From DATEVL01 sp035281845 (GTDB lineage: Bacteria; Chloroflexota; Anaerolineae; Anaerolineales; E44-bin32), in assembly GCA_035281845.1 (NCBI GenBank), contig DATEVL010000150.1, forward strand, positions 16,789-80,788: a stretch of DNA of 64,000 nt, in the 5' to 3' direction. Below the pieces are notes generated by a model that had not been told where the DNA came from, did no database searches, and saw only the letters and a list, made by a program, of their open reading frames with translations. Below are positions 60,793 through 64,000 of the stretch, piece by piece. A program made the position numbers and the translations under genes. Numbering within the stretch: the first letter of the stretch is position 1; every line of letters starts with the position of its first letter.

Positions 60793-60829
60793 TAGTGGCC
60801 AGTGATCAGTGATTGGTGGCAGGGTGTCG
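60793..60829. repeat. AGTGATC-type repeat
   Basis: tagtggccagtgatcagtgattggtgg; a member of the AGTGGTC family, here upstream of genes rather than after a stop codon. Confidence 0.7.
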
Positions 60830-60951
60830 GGGGCCCAAGAGGCGGACATGTGTTTGCGCCGACGCTCCGCGAAGCGATGAAAAGGAAGGAGCGCGGAGGA
60901 ACGGCCGCCGAAGCGCTGGCCGCGACCCAGATGCGTGTCCCCCGAGGGCAG

Positions 60952-60983
60952 GGCGCCAAGGGCGACGGAGCGGGGCCGAATCC
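60952..60983 (+). repeat. GCCAAGGGCG-CGGAGCGGGGCC short repeat
   Basis: ggcgccaagggcgacggagc continuing ggggccgaatcc, nearly the same as 31893-31925; it lies 34 bases upstream of the rpsF -10. Confidence 0.7.
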
Positions 60984-61016
60984 AGAATCGAGGTTTGGGG
61001 GAAGGCGGCCATGTGG

Positions 61017-61022
61017 TAGAAT
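61017..61022 (+). promoter_or_regulatory. Candidate -10 TAGAAT of the rpsF operon
   Basis: It predicts a transcript start near 61029 and a leader of about 118 bases. The -35 region (tttggg) is weak. Confidence 0.45.
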
Positions 61023-61054
61023 ACATCCGTTGCCACGCCGTATCATGCAGATGC

Positions 61055-61074
61055 GGCGTCCTCGACAGGACGCC
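61055..61074 (+). promoter_or_regulatory. Hairpin in the rpsF leader, possible S6:S18 control site
   Basis: Perfect stem ggcgtcct/aggacgcc with a four-base loop, followed by a second stem acgccg/cggcgt. Many bacteria control rpsF by a leader structure bound by S6:S18; this leader may be such a site, but the conserved CCG bulge was not verified. Confidence 0.4.
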
Positions 61075-61146
61075 GATGCGGCGTGCTTTCCGCTCCCCGC
61101 CGGGACCGCCAGGCGACGGTCGGGGGGCAATCCCGAGGAGAGGGGC

Positions 61147-61446
61147 GTGTCCCTGATGCGCAACTATGAAGTCGCCTATATAGCCGATCCCGATTTGGAC
61201 GAACAGGCCTTGGCGGCGCTGGACGAGCGCGTCGCCGGCTGGATCACGGGTGCAGGTGGCAGCACCCTTCAGGTCGACCGTTGGGGCAAGCGGCGGATGG
61301 CCTACCCGATCAAGAAGCGCCTCGACGGTGTCTACGTCTTCATCCAGGCGTCCCTGCCGCCCAGTGCGACTCTCGAAGTCGAACGCGAATTGCGGCTGCA
61401 GGAGAGTATCTTGCGTTTCATGATCACGGCGCAGTCCCCGGCCTGA
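61147..61446 (+). CDS. rpsF: 30S ribosomal protein S6
   Basis: A 99-residue S6 binding 16S rRNA with S18. MRNYEVAYIADPDLDEQAL, VDRWGKRRMAYPIKKRLDGVYVFI and LRLQESILRFMI are typical. Two starts compete: GTG 61147, placed 6 bases after aggag (61136-61140), and ATG 61156, which gives the textbook start. GTG is chosen for spacing. It heads an rpsF-ssb-rpsR operon, the usual order. Confidence 0.95.
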   Translation: MSLMRNYEVAYIADPDLDEQALAALDERVAGWITGAGGSTLQVDRWGKRRMAYPIKKRLDGVYVFIQASLPPSATLEVERELRLQESILRFMITAQSPA

Positions 61447-61477
61447 GGTAGGCCGGAGCGAACGAGGAACAGCAACC

Positions 61478-61870
61478 ATGAGCCGAGGACTCAACCGGGT
61501 CATGCTGATCGGCCACTTGGGCCGCGATCCGGAGATGCGCACGACACCCTCCGGCCGCCCGGTGACGAGTTTCAGCCTGGCAACGACCCGCTCGTGGCAC
61601 ACAACCGACGGCGAGCGCCACGAAGAGACCGAATGGTTCCACGTCGTCGCCTGGGGCACCCTGGCCGAAATCTGCCAGCAGCATTTACACAAGGGTCAGC
61701 GGGTCTTCATCGAGGGGCGGCTGCAGGGTCGTCGCTGGGAGGACGCCGAAGGTCAGAAGCATCAATCCGTCGAGATCGTGGCGCGCGAGATGATCATGCT
61801 GGGAGATCAGCATGGGGTCTCCGGAGCCCTCTCGAGCGCTGTCGGAGAAGAAGAACTCGAGTCCGAATAG
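61478..61870 (+). CDS. ssb: Single-stranded DNA-binding protein
   Basis: A 130-residue OB-fold protein: LNRVMLIGHLGRDPEMRTTPSGRPVTSFSLAT, EWFHVVAWGTLAEICQQHLHKGQRVFIEGRLQ and a C-terminal acidic end (GEEELESE). The usual DDDIPF-type tip is replaced by an acidic stretch without the final Pro-Phe, so partner binding may differ. It lies between rpsF and rpsR. ATG 61478 has gaggaac upstream. Confidence 0.95.
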   Translation: MSRGLNRVMLIGHLGRDPEMRTTPSGRPVTSFSLATTRSWHTTDGERHEETEWFHVVAWGTLAEICQQHLHKGQRVFIEGRLQGRRWEDAEGQKHQSVEIVAREMIMLGDQHGVSGALSSAVGEEELESE

Positions 61871-61916
61871 AAGGTTCCGGCGCGTCGGCACCGACGGCGT
61901 CGAAAGGGAGGAAGCG

Positions 61917-62210
61917 TTGGTCGAACAAGACGATCGTGAGCCCGGTGGATCTGGAGACGAGCGCGGCGAGGCGGGCGGGCGCCGGCGTTTTATCCGGCGG
62001 GTCCGCGTCTGTCAGTTCTGCGCCGATCAAACCAAGTTCATCGATCACAAGCAGGTCGATCTTCTCAAGCGCAACACCGCCGAGAACGGGCGGATCCGGT
62101 CACGGCGGGAGACGGGCACCTGCGCCCGCCACCAGCGGATGCTGGCCACCGCGGTCAAGCGCGCCCGACATCTGGCTTTGATTCCCTTCCGCGCCGAGCG
62201 CGCACGCTAG
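61917..62210 (+). CDS. rpsR: 30S ribosomal protein S18
   Basis: About 97 residues. The core VRVCQFCADQTKFIDHKQVDLLKRN, GRIRSRRETGTCARHQRMLATAVKRARHLALIPF is unmistakable. CxxC plus a third Cys indicate the Zn-binding form. TTG 61917 follows gggagg (61906-61911) by 5 bases; an ATG upstream lies within ssb. The N-terminal 25 residues are an acidic, Gly-rich extension (QDDREPGGSGDERGE). Part of the rpsF-ssb-rpsR operon. Confidence 0.95.
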   Translation: MVEQDDREPGGSGDERGEAGGRRRFIRRVRVCQFCADQTKFIDHKQVDLLKRNTAENGRIRSRRETGTCARHQRMLATAVKRARHLALIPFRAERAR

Positions 62211-62235
62211 CCCCGGTCCGCCGCCGTTTCGTCCG

Positions 62236-63546
62236 ATGCCCCGAGAGAAGGCGCCGCCTCCTCGACCATCGCGCAAGCACCTGGCGCTGGCGCAGCGCGA
62301 GCGCCGGATGTCGCGCATCATGGTGCTGGGTGTCGGCCTTGTCCTGGCGTCCGTGGTCTTGCTGGTGGGGGCGGGCATCGCCCAGGAGAAGTACTTCAAG
62401 CCTCGCCGGCCGGCGGTGACCGTGAACGGAGAGGCGATCACCCGGGATGAGCTCGGGGCGCGAACCAGCCTGGCCCAGGCGGATCTCTTGCAGCAGCGAC
62501 AGTCGGCGGAGAGCATGCTGTCGTTCTTCGCCGACAGCCCGGAGGCCCAACAATCGCTGCAGCAGCAGATCGCCCAGATCAATGCCCAGATCAACGACCC
62601 GGGTTTGCTGGCAGGACAAGTGATGCAGACTCTGATCCAGGCCCGCCTGGTCCGCCAGGAGGCCGAACGTCTTGGGATCACGGTGACGGAGGAAGAACTC
62701 GATCGCGCCGTCATGGCGGCGTACGGCTTCTTCCCCGGCGGAACGCCGACGCCTCTACCTACGGCGACCATCGACGCCACACGGTTGGCACAATCGACCC
62801 CGACGTCCCGGCCCTCCCCGTCGCCGACGACGCTGGTCACCGCGACCACCGTCCCGCCGACGGCGACGACCGGGCCCAGCTCGACGCCTCTACCAACCCC
62901 GACGGCTTACAGCCGGGAAGCCTTCGAGGCCAATTACCAAAGCACGCTATCCGACCTCAAAGCTAATCTCGGCGTCGGCGAGTCGACCTTCCGCGACCGC
63001 TTTGCCGAGACGCTCTACCACGAGCGCCTTCTGGCTAATTTCCAGGCCGAAGTGCCTCGCTCGGAAGAACAGGTGTGGGCCAAGCACATCCTGGTTCCCA
63101 GCGAGGCGACTGCCAACGCACTGCAAAGCCGTCTTCGGCAAGGCGAAGACTGGAACGCGCTGGCGGGGTCGTATTCGCTGGACACTTCGAACAAGGACAT
63201 CGGCGGCGATTTGGGGTGGTTCGGGCGGCGGGTCATGATCGACGCCTTCGAGCAGGCCGCCTTCGACGGCCAGGTGGGGCAGATCGTGGGGCCGGTGCAG
63301 ACGGCCTTTGGCTGGCACTTGATCACGATCCTCGACCGCCGCGAACGAAACCTCGACCAGGCCGGGATCGAGGCGGCGGCCCAAAGGGCCTACTCCGACT
63401 GGCTGGCGAACGCGATTCAAACAGCCGAACTGGTGTATGACCCCGAGCTCGTGCCCCCGACGGCGACCCCGGACCTTACCCTTGTCCCGCAGGACGAGGA
63501 AAGGGCTCCCACGGCAACACCAGCACCCCCGACGGTGACCTCGTAG
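62236..63546 (+). CDS. Membrane-anchored parvulin-type peptidyl-prolyl isomerase
   Basis: A 436-residue SurA/PrsA-like foldase. One helix (IMVLGVGLVLASVVLLVGAGIA) anchors it; a SurA-N-like domain follows (AVTVNGEAITRDELGAR; LIQARLVRQEAERLGITVTEEEL). A roughly 50-residue Thr/Pro/Ser linker interrupts it (about 175-222). The parvulin domain is near the end: VWAKHILVPSEATANAL, LAGSYSLDTSNKDIGGDLGWFGR and VGPVQTAFGWHLITILDRR. The C-terminal tail is again Thr/Pro-rich. ATG 62236 lies 25 bases after rpsR with no clear ribosome binding site. It probably folds exported proteins outside the membrane. Confidence 0.9.
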   Translation: MPREKAPPPRPSRKHLALAQRERRMSRIMVLGVGLVLASVVLLVGAGIAQEKYFKPRRPAVTVNGEAITRDELGARTSLAQADLLQQRQSAESMLSFFADSPEAQQSLQQQIAQINAQINDPGLLAGQVMQTLIQARLVRQEAERLGITVTEEELDRAVMAAYGFFPGGTPTPLPTATIDATRLAQSTPTSRPSPSPTTLVTATTVPPTATTGPSSTPLPTPTAYSREAFEANYQSTLSDLKANLGVGESTFRDRFAETLYHERLLANFQAEVPRSEEQVWAKHILVPSEATANALQSRLRQGEDWNALAGSYSLDTSNKDIGGDLGWFGRRVMIDAFEQAAFDGQVGQIVGPVQTAFGWHLITILDRRERNLDQAGIEAAAQRAYSDWLANAIQTAELVYDPELVPPTATPDLTLVPQDEERAPTATPAPPTVTS

Positions 63547-64000
63547 TCTCTACCCAACGTCTCATCGTTCCATCCACCGATCCCGGCAACGTCAACAGAG
63601 CCCTCCGTCCTGATACCGTCGCCGGCAGCCGAGAGAAGACCCCCTCGATGATCGGGACAGGGGAGGGATCCTCGGTTCCCCTCACAGGCGCGAGGATCAA
63701 GGCGGCGAATTTCCTTCCCAGGGGCAAGGGGGGTGGGGCATTACATGCCCGCCCCCCTTGCCACCTCGAACCCCCCAGCCCCCCACCCCACCCACGAAAG
63801 CGGCGGTTGAGTGCTGCAAGATGTTCGATGAGGCGAACCGCCGGCTTTCGCTGCCTCGAGGTGGCCGTTGGAGGCTGAGGCGGACTCAGTGTCGCGGGGG
63901 CGGCCGATTCGAGGCAGGTATTGGAGGGCCATCAACGGCCGCTCACCTGCACCGCACCTGCGGTGCGCCGCAGGTGCAGGTGTTGAGGGGGAGGGGGGAG
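63547..64000. other. 454-base region at the window end
   Basis: It contains GC-rich filler and a nested inverted repeat at 63944-63982 (listed). No gene recognised; a gene could start beyond the window. Confidence 0.4.
63944..63982. repeat. Nested inverted repeat CACCTGCA...TGCAGGTG
   Basis: Outer arms cacctgca/tgcaggtg (8 bp) surround inner arms cctgcgg/ccgcagg with a four-base loop tgcg. It could be a hairpin or a binding site; there is no T run. Confidence 0.75.

Larger units (their letters stand above)
60606..61146. other. 541-base region between divergent operons
   Basis: It contains a minus-strand -10 (60784-60789) for the phosphohexomutase operon, an AGTGGTC-type repeat (60793-60829), the short repeat at 60952-60983, a TAGAAT -10 for rpsF (61017-61022) and a leader hairpin (61055-61074). 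No additional gene. Confidence 0.6.

Noticed and set aside
59208..60812. Plus-strand 534-codon frame opposite the phosphohexomutase
   Set aside because: Antisense shadow; the minus strand carries all the phosphohexomutase loops.

Overview
The window looks like a chromosomal segment of a high-GC Chloroflexota (Anaerolineae-like) bacterium. This is inferred from gene content, not from a marker tree. The supporting signs are many lipoproteins with Thr/Pro-rich linkers, SH3b repeats and an NBR1-type Ig domain; two-cation-type potassium uptake (KtrAB-like); an archaeal-type phosphoglycerate mutase; a eukaryote-type formate-tetrahydrofolate ligase; and frequent TTG/GTG starts. No phage, transposase, CRISPR array or rRNA was found. 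One tRNA (Arg, anticodon TCG) is present.

Layout. 1-2144: the 3' end of a bacterial microcompartment operon (CoA-acylating aldehyde dehydrogenase, tandem-domain shell protein, two pentameric vertex proteins). 2369-4001 (minus): squalene/phytoene-synthase-like gene and tpiA. 4347-8346: surface lipoprotein, GT-C glycosyltransferase and small membrane proteins. 8685-13078: a MacB-type ABC export operon with an internally duplicated permease. 13087-15728 (minus): zinc-ribbon membrane protein plus phosphodiester-glycosidase-like protein. 16045: a metalloprotease-like gene. 17127-21497 (minus): marR plus a heterodimeric ABC exporter with one degenerate ATP site. 21746-26374: LCP cell-wall ligase, TPR/PT protein, GRDP-like protein and an SH3b lipoprotein. 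26462-27996: tRNA-Arg and small membrane proteins. 28263-37600: aminotransferase, ktrA-ktrB, pckA, an AlkZ-like protein, an FAD reductase and a VIT1-like transporter. 37671-42858 (minus): three large lipoproteins. 43215-51698: fhs, apgM, a membrane-anchored YvcK, gap, pgk and an ICMT-like gene. 51960-60605: a Ser/Thr kinase facing a six-gene minus-strand operon (phosphohexomutase, tatD, polyprenyl synthase, STAS protein, RsbW-like kinase, RsbU-like phosphatase). 61147-63546: rpsF-ssb-rpsR and a parvulin.

Themes. Central carbon metabolism is well represented (tpiA, gap, pgk, apgM, pckA, YvcK, fhs). A large share of the rest is cell-envelope machinery, and a complete partner-switching signalling module (RsbU/V/W-like) is present. 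Intergenic DNA is rich in several short repeat families, including AGTGGTC arrays that often begin within 15 bases of a stop codon, GTCATTCCGAG-type REP elements, and a 45-bp minisatellite that appears to be translated as a tail on the RsbW-like kinase.
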